From Isoetes taiwanensis (taxonomy: Eukaryota; Streptophyta; Lycopodiopsida; Isoetales; Isoetaceae): DNA of 64,000 nucleotides. The notes below the pieces were generated by a model. It saw nothing but the letters and a program-made list of their open reading frames with translations, was not told the DNA's origin and did not search any database. The stretch lies in the NCBI GenBank assembly GCA_021234155.1, contig JAJEKV010000035.1, forward strand, positions 2,606,001 through 2,670,000. Direction: 5' to 3'. Of this stretch, positions 23,516 to 34,962 are shown one piece after another; the first letter of the stretch is position 1; each line of letters begins with the position of its first letter. The position numbers and the translations under genes are program-made.

Positions 23516-23960
23516 ACTAGCCTGGCATCAAGTGGCATCCACTTATGCTAGTGTCTCGGAAACACCCCATAGGCACATTACTAAGATCTCTCGAGTCAAA
23601 CCCCATGGGTCCGTTACAATATCTCCCACTAGAACTATGCTCATCCTCGAGCATTATGCTTCCCTTGAGGACATAATCGACGTCATACTTCCTCTCCACG
23701 GTGGAATTATGTGCCAAATGACATCCAAGTCATTTATGCCCCCATGGAGGCTCGAACTCAAAACCTGCTCTAATACCAATCGTAATATTCCTAACTGATA
23801 TGTCCTTAACCAACTGGGCAAAACCGTCTAGACGTTTATGAGTAGTCGCTTCTATCCATTTATGTTGGTGTTTTGGGAATGCCCCACAGGCATAGCACTA
23901 AGACCTCTCAAGTCGATCCCCATGGGCACATTACACCAGAATTTTTTTTAGTATCCTTCT
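23516..23960 (-). mobile_element. Possible LTR-retrotransposon end with PBS-like site
   Basis: On the minus strand near 23790-23760 the sequence TGGTATTAGAGCAGG resembles the tRNA-Met primer-binding site of plant LTR elements (usual form TGGTATCAGAGC). Flanking DNA holds two related units (about 23555-23625 and 23870-23935) with CATGGG and CCCCA(T/C)AGGCA words. No pol sequence is present, so this is only a remnant. Confidence 0.35.
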
Positions 23961-24297
23961 GTCTCCTTCTGCCCTTTGCGACTAGTCTATGCCAGTTGGC
24001 GAAATATCTTCCAAAATTATTTTATGCCAATGGGCTAAATAATTTCTAATTCTAAAAAGCTAAAATGCTACTGCGTAGAATCCTGATATCTACTCTTTTG
24101 TGCAACGATGAATCATTCATTCATTCTATGGCAATTTGCTACTGATATTTTTCAGGCTTCCAAGCAAAGTGACCTCCGCGGGTCACAAAAGATGACCTTC
24201 GGCTGGAACTTCCTACTATAATTGCGGATTGCAAGTAACACAAAGGTATGTCTTAATACTATTCTTAAGACTATTCACATTTTGAAAGCAGGGCTAA

Positions 24298-24360
24298 GTA
24301 GTTATAGGGTATGGCATTACCCCCACTGTAATAGTGGGGTCTTGCCATCCCTATAATTAC
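24298..24360. repeat. Imperfect hairpin, miRNA-precursor-like size
   Basis: Arms of about 29 bases (GTAGTTATAGGG..ATGGCA..CCCCCACT) pair with few mismatches around a GTAAT loop. It could be a small MITE or a hairpin RNA. Confidence 0.7.
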
Positions 24361-25337
24361 GGTTCTATAAACAAGGGGACATGTCATACTCTACGGAAGG
24401 TGGTAGGGTTTTTTTTATTAATTATTAAGCATTTTTACATAATCTGCTGAAATATCACAAGGTTATGATACTTGGACGGGGCATATTGCCTTAGAAGATT
24501 TTGCTTTATAGTTTTGCATAGTGAAGTTGAGACCACGGTTCCCTTAACTGGAACCTAACTATTTTGCTTCAGTTAAGCAATTAAGCTCATGATAGTAGAA
24601 CTTGTGCAGATAAACCTATTAACTTGATGGTATACGCCTAAGATGCCTTTTTAACTTTGGGGGCATATGCCTAAGATGCAAGTTGGCTTAGAGCAATTTG
24701 GCTTAAAAAGAAGAGAAAATGCTCTTCGTATCTTCAACTAAGCAATTTTGCTTGAACAGACAATAATGATCCAATTTTAGCTTCTGTATAACTTTCATAA
24801 AGCTAAGTTTTAGCAAAGGTTGGGTTTTTCTTGACAAAATACAAAAGGAAAAAAAATTAGACTGTATTTTAGGGCTTTGCCCGTGAAGGTTTTTTTCTAG
24901 CGCCAATATGGCCGCCTACACGATTTGTTGGCACTCGTGCCGATTTGTTGGCACTCAAGCCGATTTCATAGTTGTAGATGCATTCGCCTACAGCTTAAAG
25001 AAAAGAAAAAAAGGGCATGGGCCGGATTGGTGATAATCATACCAGAAATTGGATGCAAATGGTCGATTTACTATGAGGAGCCAAAATGCCTGTTGATTTA
25101 TAGCAGACCTTGTCGCCAACATGGCCGTCTGCAAAAAAATGGCATACTAGACTGCTTCTGAAAGGTCTTTTAAGGCACAATCAGGCCAATGAAACCCTGA
25201 TTCGACTTCTTCAGCTCGCTAAAGGATCGCAGAGCTGTATGTTGGAATATATGATTTGCCAAATAGGCAATATGGCAAGATAAGTTTGAATTTAGACCAT
25301 AATATCCATCTACCATTCTTCCATAGATGTCATAAGT
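24361..25337. other. No gene recognised
   Basis: AT-rich sequence. A 20-bp unit containing CGATTTGTTGGCACTC is duplicated at 24921 and 24941. Confidence 0.35.
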
Positions 25338-27702
25338 TCAAAATCCCATGGGCTCTCCATTTCTTAAAGATATGAGGATGGAGTAATGCCAAAGGGAGAC
25401 CATCTTTTTTCCAAATGCCAACATGTTCCAAAATATACTAATCCTACCAGCCTCTTTAGGTACATCCAAGGTAGAATATTCTATGTATGCCTCTTTCCAT
25501 GCTCGAAGAATTCTCCTCATCACTGGAGAAGTGCCAAGAGCCACTTTAAAGTTAAAGAAAGCAGCGCTCAGATCATCCCTAGGGAGAGACTGTTTGCCTT
25601 GGACCTTGCATAATTCAAACAGAAGATATACAAATATCAAATTAAGAGACATATCCCCTTGTAAAATTCGCTAGACAAATTTGATCGCTAAGGCTTGAGC
25701 CTGCTTAAAAGGGATCTTTACAGCCTAAACCTCCATCCCTTTTATCTCTATGCAACTCGGACCATGCAACAATAGCCATACCTCCCATATGGACTTTCTA
25801 TTGATGACCTGTATTTGGTTGTATATACCTTTGTGGGCTACAAATACTAACGAGAAATATAAATGCAAGTTGGATAGCACATCATTAGCAACTGTTACTC
25901 TCCCTGCCATTGTTGTAGACCACAATCCAACCTTCTTCCATAGTTCGTCTAAGATGGGAGCCCAAAGGCCCTTCATGCTATCTAAAAGAGCAAGCGGCAA
26001 ATAAAAAAGCTTCACTATTTCCCCGGTAGCTATGATTGGAAAGCCCAATCCATAAGCCCGAGGGTCAATATCCCCAAAGCATTGTATATTTGTTGGCGTT
26101 GAGGCCAATACCAGATATAATCTAAAAAATCAATCAATATCTCACGGAAAGGCTGAAAGCCTCCATCATCATACCTAAGGAATATGAAAGTATCATTTGC
26201 ATAAGTTGCTTTCCTTGATCTGGCAGAACCAAACCACTGAGGCCCCCTTCCGAAACTATGAGGTTAGCCATCCTTGTGAGAATGTTTTTCATAATTAGAA
26301 AGAGGTAGGGAACAAGCGGGTAACCTTGCTTTATAATGTTCTTAAGATAAAAAAGGACTTGAAGGGTCTCCATTTACCAAGACTGGTGCAGAGGCAAGCT
26401 TATGCATACCCATTGAAATATTAATAAACTCTTTGTAAAATCCCATGTGACTCATCACGTTTTGCGAACCATTTCACATAAGGGAGTCATAGGCCTTTCT
26501 GAAGTCCATCTTGACAAGTACACAATTCTGCCTTGTAGCTCTGGGTCAGTGGATTCCTTCCCTAACTGCTAGATAATTGACAAGGACATACCTGCCCAGA
26601 AGGAATGCTGATTGCTCCTTTCCAATAACCTTGTTTAGGATGGGCTTTAAATGATTGGCAATTTCGTTCATAATTACCTTATGTAAGGCATTTGTTAGTG
26701 CAATATGATTGGGGTCTAGAAAGTTTTGGAATCAAAGTGAGAAACATGCAACTAGTGTAGGATATAATGTGCAAAAGGACTAGACCCATCTTGTTGCCTT
26801 TATAAAGGCAGAGTCGAGGACATCCCAAAACTCCACAAAGAATTTAGGTGGAAAGCCGTCAGGATCAAGAGACTTATCATAGGCCAAAGAGCATAGTGTT
26901 TTATATATCTCCTCTTCCTCTAAGTGATGTAATAAAGCTTGATTGTCATTCTCAGTAATTTTATCAGCCTAGTCAATCTTGGACAACCATTGAGAAATTT
27001 GAGAATGATACGAAGATGAGAGAGGGTCTTCTTTGAATTGAGGTTGGAAGCTCTCTCTTTAATATTTCCCAAATCATCAAGTATATTTTGGCAACTATCC
27101 TTCATTGATGTGATATTTTGCTAATCTAAGCCCTGCCATTCTAAAGAAGAGTTTGGAATTTTTATGGTCTAACTCTGTGTACCATTTTCTTTTGAAACGA
27201 ACAGCAGCTCCACTAGCTTCCTCCTCCTCAATAGCCTTGACTCTACCTTCTAATCCCTTTTCTGTAGATTGTTTGCCTCTGTTATGTGGATCCACTAACA
27301 GCTCTTGTTTGACTATCCTTAGAAGATTATAGCATCATCTTTTTCTTTCTTGAATTCTAAGGACCTTTTCTTGCCCCATTTCTTGATCTATATCTTTATA
27401 AGACTAAGCTTTTTTACCCATGCCTTCATAGATGGGAGGAATTCCGTATTAGATAAAGAGGCCAAGAAGGTCTTAAAGGATCTACAAAATGCCCCCTTCC
27501 CTAGTAAGGAAGTATTAAACTTGAATGGCACATTTCCTTCTGTTCTTTTAGTAGGGGTATTTTCCAGTACCAACTTTTGTGGTACATGATCTAAATGCGG
27601 GAAAGCAAGCTCACCTTCAATATAGCACCTATCTATGAAAGAGGTTGACCTATTGGCCATGTATACATGTTTTATAATTTTGATCTCTAGTTGTAGATCC
27701 AC
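25338..27702 (-). pseudogene. LINE ORF2 relic (L1-like), minus strand
   Basis: Read from 27702 downward: the end of an endonuclease domain (FPHLDHVPQKLVLE at the usual SDH-P position, then FKFNTSLLG), a linker (FKRKWYTELDHKNSKLFF, the usual K-W-x-x-x-G-D-x-N-T-K-F-F pattern), RT motif A near 26514-26481 (MDFRKAYDS), KQGYPLVPYLF (26134-26373 frame), the YADD region blurred by a frameshift near 26200, the thumb region STTMAGRVTVANDVLS and a C-terminal part with RILRAWKEAY. Many frame changes and stops; inactive. It is 5'-truncated near 27720. It differs from the family at 15-20 kb and resembles the one at 36 kb. Confidence 0.8.
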
Positions 27703-27773
27703 AACTAATTACATGTTTGTCTATCTAAATTTCATGAGCAGGAAGCTCAAGAAAGAGACCAAGCATTTCTTCC

Positions 27774-27990
27774 AGCATGCTTATTACTGCTAAGGTTTTT
27801 CCCTCGAAAACCCTTCAGGGCGGGGGTTTTTTAATCCTGTCAGTAATACGCTTGCTACCCTCTTTTTGTTTGGGTCCCATAGGCCAATTGGTCTCTGTGG
27901 ACGCTAAAAAACTATTCTATTCTATTCTATTCTATTCTATTCTATTCTATTCTATTCTATTCTATTCTAATCTATTCTATTCTATTCTAA
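27774..27990 (+). mobile_element. LINE 3' end with stem-loop and long ATTCT tail
   Basis: Stem-loop (TTATTACTG to CAGTAATA outside, CCCTCGAAAACCCTTC inside), then GGGTCCCATAGGCC, TTGGTCTCTGTGGACG and about 15 ATTCT units. It abuts the 5' end of the minus-strand LINE relic. Confidence 0.8.
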
Positions 27991-28489
27991 AAATTTTAGG
28001 ACAAGGAGATATTCTACTTCATTATTCAAGAAAGCTTTAGATTCTTGATTCACAAACATCATAAAAAATTTAAGTCTCTATCTCTTCTATCTGTGGGTTT
28101 GTGGGCTTTTGAATTGTCACATTCTCTATGTATTGTCTACAAGGATATGCATATCATCATCATCCAGGATGTATTTTGGTTCAATGTATGATTCGGTGCA
28201 AATACGCTCAGTAGCCCATTAAGGTAAGGTATGGTCTTTTCCTTCTATTTCTTAGTCCTCTCCTAATTTCAATTACCATTGTAGACCTAACTACAACCAC
28301 ATATTAGATCACCATTATAGACCCAAATTTTATAATGACAGACGTTCAAAATTGTGAGATACATCTTCATCCATTGTATTCCCTTCATTTCAAACCCCAT
28401 TTGTAGCTCAAATATAAAAGAGAGGTTTGAACAATGCAAAGGGACCTCAACCCTAGAAAAAACATGATATGGGTCTAATAGACAAACCT

Positions 28490-28574
28490 AGCTACACGAA
28501 ATAAATGGACAAGGCATGTCGTGCCTGGCTCCAAATAAATGCCCTGGCTTCGATGGGATGCCCATAGAGTTTTG
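28490..28574 (+). pseudogene. LINE RT, left part, split by an LTR element
   Basis: LAPNKCPGFDGMPIEFC reads directly up to the LTR boundary. NKxPGxDGxPxEF is the start of the LINE RT domain. The frame resumes at 36095 as KTYEDLMQAKALD, about 7.5 kb downstream. Confidence 0.7.
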
Positions 28575-29702
28575 TGGCAGCATAGAAGAGCCATTTGCAT
28601 GAACTACACCTTTGGCTAACATTTGGTTTGACACGTGTGCATGAGCTAATCAACCAACATAATTGAAGACATCTACCTTTGAAGACTCTTAGAAGACATT
28701 TGTGATGAAGAACCAATGAAGCTTGGAGCATGAAGAACATGTCGATTTGGCTATGAAAGGAGGATTGAAGACTCTTACTTGAAGAATAGCTTCCATATTT
28801 CAGTTTTTTGACATGCCTTGAGCAAAAAAATCCAAATTCTTGATGTATTTTCATATTTCCTTTAAGATTCTTGATGTATTGATGCATTGTTATGAAGTTC
28901 AAATAGATGCTATTCAAGTTGTTTCATGCAAATTTTCTGATTTTTGAGCAAAATCACTGATATGTGCACTGAAATTTCACTGTCCCAAGTCTACAAGTTT
29001 GGCCATGCCCATATGCAAACTATATCTCAAAAAACTCTGAGCTTAATTTCCGTGACTCTCTTGCTATTCATCTTTCATTCAAAATAGATTTCATGATTTT
29101 ATCACTCATAAATCCATAGTTATGGCTTTGCAAAGTTGGCTGTTCTAGGACTGTAAAAATTTCTGAGACAGTCATTGAAATTTCCTGTTCCAAGTTTGCC
29201 TTTTCAAAAATCTATAGATTTCCAACTGCTCATCCAAACATTTTGAAACTTTGTCATCTACATGCCTTCCTATCCATCTTACCCCAGTCCAAGTTTCATG
29301 ATTCTAGGACTTTTTCGTCTCAAGTTACAGATCCCCAAAGTTGGCTGTTCCAAAAGTTTCAAAATTTCTGATAAACTCATTGAAAATTGTCTGTTTCAAG
29401 TCTGCTTGTTCAAAAATCCATAGTAAGCAAAGGAAGCGTCCAAAAATCCTAAAATTAAATACCAAGCATCCTCTACTACTTTTTTCTCACCATTCCAAGT
29501 TTGAATAAGTTTCAGTGCACGGATCCCAAGATATGGATATGCAAACTTGGCATTTCCAAAACTGTCAAAATTTCTGGGACAATTGAACTTTTGCAATTTG
29601 TTCCATTCTAATCCATCACTTGCTTTGAGGATTGATCACCTTAAGTGATCTGGAGGTTCTAAACCACTGAGGTTGAAGGTTTTGCCAGGAACACCTTCAA
29701 CA
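28575..29702 (+). repeat. 5' LTR
   Basis: Matches 34963-36095 almost throughout; scattered substitutions and small indels (for example near 28866 against 35255). It starts TG and ends CA. Confidence 0.8.
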
Positions 29703-29829
29703 TTTTGGAGGTTCTACCGAGATCCTTTCCTGGTAGACATTCTTGTGGCTATTGAGCAATTAAGCATGCATGTTTCTGATGTCAGAGTATTCTTGATGGT
29801 CTTTGAGTGCCTAAAGTTTTGATTATGTG

Positions 29830-31662
29830 ATGGAGCAAGCTTCTGAAGGAGAAAAGGTTGCTGCAGTTCCAATTCCCATACAAGTTGATGTGATCTTTCC
29901 AATTCCAGCACCTCTTTATCATGGTCTTGAAGAACCTGAGCTTTATCTTTGTAGATTTGAAGACTATTTTGATGATTATGGTAAGAGAAGAGGAGAAAAG
30001 ATTGATGTATTTGGCAGGTGCATGAAAGAGGAAGCAAGCCATTGGTTTGAGTACCAAAAGACTTGCGAGATACATGACTGGGGTGAACTCAAAAGGAACT
30101 TCATCAAGAGATTTGGGGTGCCAACCACACAAGAGGAGGTCATTCAAGAGCTGCCAACAATTGTTTTGAGGAGGAATGAAGGGGTGCCAAGTTTCGTGGA
30201 AAGATTTCATGCCTACATGCTCAAGTGCAAAAGGTACAAAGTGGAATGGCCTACTCTTCATTTGCTTGTTTACTTTGTGCAAGGTTTTAGATCACACTCC
30301 AATGTTTACAAGAAAATGCTGAAATGCTTTCATAAAGGTATGTTCTATTCTATACAACAAGCCTTTGAAAAAGCTTTGGAAATAGATGATCTTTTGACAT
30401 ATCTTCGAAAGCATGATGTTTATGAGCAGCCTCTTGATACTAAATCTCTCATATATGAAAGAAAGATAAGCTCAGATCAAAGGGAAACCTTGGAGGAGAA
30501 AATGGAAGAAGATGAGATATGCTTGGATGTTAGTATGTCTCTCTCTTTTTGCGGCCATGGGAAATTACAGCAAGAATCAGTCATGACAGTAAGTAATTCA
30601 GCATATTCATGTGACAAAAAGGTACTTCATGATGTTCCCAAGGTGTTTTCTTTGTTGGATACCATTGCCAAATCTGATTTGCAGGAGTTAGAGCATGTTA
30701 GCAGTCATATAAATCCAAGATTTGCATGTTTTGAAGGTGATTCACATAAGGCCAGCCATGACACCCTAAAGAATGCACATGGATCAGAGGTTTTGATTGC
30801 TAATGAGGTAAGTCTTATCACATCTCATATGGTTGAGGAGTTTGAGCATGTTCTCTTGTATGATGTTGTTGAGTTTGAGCATTGCCATGAAGAAAAGATT
30901 GTTGAATGCATGAGCAGCCCTGAGTATGAGAATTTTTATACCATTCAAGCATTTGAGGATGATTATGAACCATGTTTGTGTGAATTGGAAGTGGGAAACA
31001 TTGATCTCTCACTATTTCAATGCTCCAAAAATAAGTTCCAGGGACTTGAATGCCATGACAGTCATAATAGCAGCTCGCATTATGAAGTTTTTAGTTTTGA
31101 AACATGTGTATCAGCTGAAAACTCAGGTGAGGATGATTTGCACATGCCTCAATTGGAGAATTATGCTTTCTTGGATGATTTGAAGTTTGAGTTAAAAATG
31201 CAAGTTTTAGATGATATGATAGCATATGAAGCTTGTGCAAATCTGATCAGTCCCAAATTTCAGCTTTGTGGAAGTCCAAAAAAGTCTGAAAATGATAAGG
31301 AATCAGTCTCATGTATGGTTGAGCATGAAGAAGTTAATTTTTTGACTAGTTTTGAGCATGACTATGTAGTTGAACTTGAGAAATCAGACTTGAACAACAT
31401 CTTATCTAAATGTGTAGCAGCAAAACATGAATATCCAAGGTCCTTTCCAGCACTTGAGAACAGCAAGTTGATTGGATCATGCGAACATAGCAGGTATTAC
31501 TATGTTACATCAGATTTGCCACTTTTGTATGCTAGTACAATCATCTTTGAGCAGGCCATAGCATTGAGGCATGTTGTTTTGCCACTTATCTTGATGCAAA
31601 CACAAGTTATCTGCATCCTACTATTTGGAGAATGCATACTTGACAGAGTTGGGGTTGGTTGA
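29830..31662 (+). CDS. Gag-like protein, 610 aa
   Basis: The ATG at 29830 is the first in the frame. Residues about 25-200 have the layout of plant retrotransposon gag domains: PELYLCRFEDYFDDYG, EEASHWFEYQ (the usual A-x-x-W-F), WGELKRNFIKRFG and SFVERFHAYMLKCKRY. The rest is a long acidic region rich in Glu, His, Cys and Ser without a CCHC zinc knuckle or a protease motif. The frame is open over 610 codons, which suggests selection or youth. Gag would form particles that package the element RNA. The C-terminal 400 residues are of unknown function and unusual for gag. Confidence 0.75.
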   Translation: MEQASEGEKVAAVPIPIQVDVIFPIPAPLYHGLEEPELYLCRFEDYFDDYGKRRGEKIDVFGRCMKEEASHWFEYQKTCEIHDWGELKRNFIKRFGVPTTQEEVIQELPTIVLRRNEGVPSFVERFHAYMLKCKRYKVEWPTLHLLVYFVQGFRSHSNVYKKMLKCFHKGMFYSIQQAFEKALEIDDLLTYLRKHDVYEQPLDTKSLIYERKISSDQRETLEEKMEEDEICLDVSMSLSFCGHGKLQQESVMTVSNSAYSCDKKVLHDVPKVFSLLDTIAKSDLQELEHVSSHINPRFACFEGDSHKASHDTLKNAHGSEVLIANEVSLITSHMVEEFEHVLLYDVVEFEHCHEEKIVECMSSPEYENFYTIQAFEDDYEPCLCELEVGNIDLSLFQCSKNKFQGLECHDSHNSSSHYEVFSFETCVSAENSGEDDLHMPQLENYAFLDDLKFELKMQVLDDMIAYEACANLISPKFQLCGSPKKSENDKESVSCMVEHEEVNFLTSFEHDYVVELEKSDLNNILSKCVAAKHEYPRSFPALENSKLIGSCEHSRYYYVTSDLPLLYASTIIFEQAIALRHVVLPLILMQTQVICILLFGECILDRVGVG

Positions 31663-31794
31663 AGCATGTACCATTCCATGATCTAGTCCAAAGCAAGACT
31701 TTACTTTGGTGCTACAGTAATACATGTGCTCATCATCAGAACATGTTTGCACATGTGAACAGATCATATAAAGTTGATTCTATCATATTGCTAC

Positions 31795-32130
31795 CATCCC
31801 ATCATGTCCACACCATGTGCACATCTCATTTGCCATGTTTCCACATCCTTTTCCATCTGCATGTCTCATTTGCCATGTTTCCACATCCTTTTCCATCTGT
31901 ACATCTTATTTGCCATGTATACGTATGTCCCATCATGTCCATATTATGTGCTCACAAGTGTATCCCTCTTTTTATCATATCATTCATAAGTCCCATCATG
32001 TCCACACCATGTACACATCATTCCCAACCATTCATCTCAAGTTACCATCATGCCTCCATATGTCACCTCTATTTTGCTAACCATACATTCATTTGTCATG
32101 CAGGTCCACCACATTCATAGTTCCATGATC
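31795..32130 (+). repeat. CATTTGCCATG-type tandem repeats
   Basis: A 40-base unit containing TTTGCCATGTTTCCACATCC occurs twice exactly (about 31824-31903), with further diverged copies and the word CCCATCATGTCCA repeated four times. Confidence 0.85.
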
Positions 32131-32474
32131 ATTTAACAAGGTGATGGTGCAAACGCACTAATGACTTGCGTTTGCACTAATAAAAAGCATCTTTCAAAGA
32201 TTCCCTAAAATACCCTTAAATTCAGCCACTTTTGGGGGGTCACTTAAAAAAACGACCCTAAATTTACGAATTCGGTAGCTATTTTAGGGGTCAAAATTAC
32301 AGAAAATTTGGCGTCTTGATAATTTGACATCCCCATTTTAGGAGAAAAATAATAATCTAATTTAGTTGGTTACACAGAAAGTGGCAAAATGAAAGAACCA
32401 TCAGATTTTTGACAATAATGAAGACTGAAACATGGAATGTAGAAGTGTCTAAATAAAATCTCGTTGCCTGTGTA

Positions 32475-32486
32475 TATGCGCGCATA
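32475..32486. repeat. Family B palindrome
   Basis: TATGCGCGCATA; a diverged copy (TATGCACGCATA) is at about 32550. Confidence 0.85.
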
Positions 32487-32588
32487 GCAAAACATAAAAT
32501 CATGTTGCTTGCACGCATGGCAAAACATAAAATCTTGTTGCTTGCGTTTATGCACGCATAGCATAATATAAAATCTTGTTGCCTCTGT

Positions 32589-32602
32589 CTATGCGCGCAT
32601 AG
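32589..32602. repeat. Family B palindrome
   Basis: CTATGCGCGCATAG, followed by GCGTAAAATAAAAT as in the neighbouring copies, so palindrome and flank together form a loose tandem unit. Confidence 0.85.
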
Positions 32603-33714
32603 CGTAAAATAAAATATTGTGCGTGTGTCTAACCGCCCAGAGCATATAATGTTTTATTGAGGCCACACATAACATGTTATATGTTTTTACACTACTATAT
32701 GGCGCTGGCTCAAGTTTTCTTTGCAACCAAGTACGTGGTGTTGGTCACAAATATTTTCAACATATGATCAACAAAAAGTTTCAATGGTGCAAATCAAACA
32801 CACTTTCAAATATTTAGCAGGTTATTTACATAACCTCTAAGATTAAAAAAACCCCAATGTAGCATCTGTGCCAGCACGGACCAGCGCCACAAAATCCGAC
32901 TGCCCTGCCACTCCTGCGATTTTCTAACTTGCTCGGCATGAAGCAGCCATGAATCTAAATGGCCATGAATCCAGGCATGGTGTGTTTCTTGCTCGGCATG
33001 AATCTAAATGGCTCATGAAGCCAAAGGGCTGAAGGAATCGAACCTTCAGGTACAGGTACAGTGGCCTCACCAGAACCCTTGTACAAGCAAGAAACACACC
33101 CGATCTACCCCTGCACAAAAGAATCGAGTTGAAGAAAAGACCGGCTTCCTCTGTTTATTGTGGTGCTGGTTATTTATCAAACGACCGGCTTCCTCTGTTT
33201 ATTGTGGAGTGAAGAATCAGACAAGAGAGATCTAAGTGAGATTCTTGGCAAAGCTTGCCAAGAATCGCTGAACAGAGCCATGCAATAAAATTTAGCAAAA
33301 AAAACATCATGCCAAGAGCAATCGAACACCTGAAACCTTCAAAGTCTTTTGAAATCAAGCGAACAGGAGCTGGAGTTGAATCTTGGAGATCCGGAATCCT
33401 GTTCCAAGTTATGACTACCTCTAAAGGGAAATAATCCGGAAATCTGACAAAATATGGCTCCAGTTTCGCAAAAATCTAAACCCAAAGCTGCAAAATCTAA
33501 CCCCAACCCAGATTTTTCAACACAAATCAAGGCTACAAAAATTTCACAAAAGCCCTCTTTTTTCACAGATCTTACCTCCTCCTCCTTCTTTGTAGCTGCC
33601 AAGAATGCGGAAAGCTGCCGAAAATTGATGCGAAACTTGAAGATAGGAAGAAAAATCCGAGGAAGAAAAAAGTCTTTGAAGATAGGAAGAAAAATCTGAG
33701 AAAGTAAAAAAGTT

Positions 33715-33761
33715 TTTTGCTATGCGCGCATAGCAAAAGACTTTTGCCTATGCGCGCATAG
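33715..33761. repeat. Family B palindrome pair
   Basis: A 24-bp perfect palindrome (33715-33738, arms TTTTGCTATGCG) is followed nine bases later by CTATGCGCGCATAG (33748-33761). Confidence 0.9.
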
Positions 33762-34532
33762 ACACTACCTACCAGGTAAAATTCTACCTACCCATTTTTT
33801 TTTAAACCTACTCATTTTGTACTGGCCATGTCTTACCCAATATTTTCCTACCTACATATTTTACTCTGAACCTAGTCATTGCATACCATATCCTTTTTAA
33901 GTTTGATCCCAACTTGCCTCGTGCTTTTCACATTACATTTAAATTATCTATTTTTTGCATTTATAGTTTGAAAAAGTCCTATTGGTTATGAGCACATAGC
34001 TTGGCTATGTTCTTTTCCAGCTTGTAGGTTATGCACGCTTAGCTTGGGCAATTTTTTTTATCATTATATGCAATAGCATGACAATCTTTTTTTCTTCTAG
34101 TTGGCTCTATGTGCATAGCTCACCAATATTTCCTTCTCAACCATAGCTAGCAACTTTTTTTCCCATGTCTCTGGTTGTGTTGTGGCGAATATGTTTGTGG
34201 CTATTGTTTCTTATTTGCTCACACATTCCACAAACATTTCATAAAGTATAATTCGTCGAGGGACCATTGTTTAACTAGTTAAGCATTATTCAATTGGGTT
34301 TTGTAATGTTACGACTACATGTTTAAGATGTTCTATAGCTAGTGCTTGCAATGTTTTGGCACTATATAATTTAAGTTATTACACCATTAAAGTATGCAGC
34401 TTGCAACAAGTCTACAATTGTTTATCTTCAAAGTCTGTGGAACTTGGTGTTAAGGGAGCAAATGGTCATGCAAAATCACCTTTGGAGGGCAACACAAATG
34501 ATCAGTTCATTTTGCGTAGCTATTCCTCTTGG

Positions 34533-34552
34533 TGTCTATGCGCGCATAGACA
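34533..34552. repeat. Family B palindrome, 20 bp
   Basis: TGTCTATGCG and its exact complement without a loop. Confidence 0.9.
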
Positions 34553-34962
34553 TTTTCCTTTTCTTTTGTATTTAAGCGCTCCTAAGAAATAGTCTTATCC
34601 AGTCTGACAAAAACCAAAAAATGTCCCCCTCTTTAAAAATTGTCCATTTCGAACGGCAATTTTTTTTTTTTTTGGTGCACGTGTTTTTAAAAACAAGCTA
34701 AAAGTGGCGAATTTACGTGTTTTCAAAAAAGGAATCTGCAATTGCACCACAGGTCATTAGTGCGTTTGCACCGTCACCTTGTTATTTGCACATCATTTGG
34801 CCTACCTACCATACTACCTTGCTTCTCTTTCTCATGAAAACCCATGTTGCCAACCATTTTTCCACATTGGCAACCATCAAGGGCTCTTGTGAATCCACAT
34901 CTAGTTCAAGAGGCTGGGGGACCAGCCTATCCTTCTTTGTTTGGCATGATGCTGCCACATTT

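Larger units (their letters stand above)
32135..34783. mobile_element. Non-autonomous TIR element inside the LTR element
   Basis: About 30 bases at the left end (AACAAGGTGATGGTGCAAAC...) are repeated in inverse at 34753-34783 with two mismatches. Further inward an inverted TAAATTC..CCACTTTT pair (about 32217 and 34705) extends the match. ATTT flanks both sides, giving a possible 4-bp target duplication, so the superfamily is unclear. No transposase is readable. Inside are several CTATGCGCGCATAG palindromes, a 43-bp tandem duplication (about 33140-33225) and a duplicated GAAGATAGGAAGAAAAATC segment (about 33638-33700). Confidence 0.75.

Noticed and set aside
29702-29760. A tRNA-Met primer-binding site after the 5' LTR
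   Set aside because: The sequence after CAACA does not match TGGTATCAGAGC or another primer site I know.
32475-34552. A CRISPR array
   Set aside because: Repeats are palindromic, irregularly spaced and within a plant transposon. No cas genes or uniform spacers.
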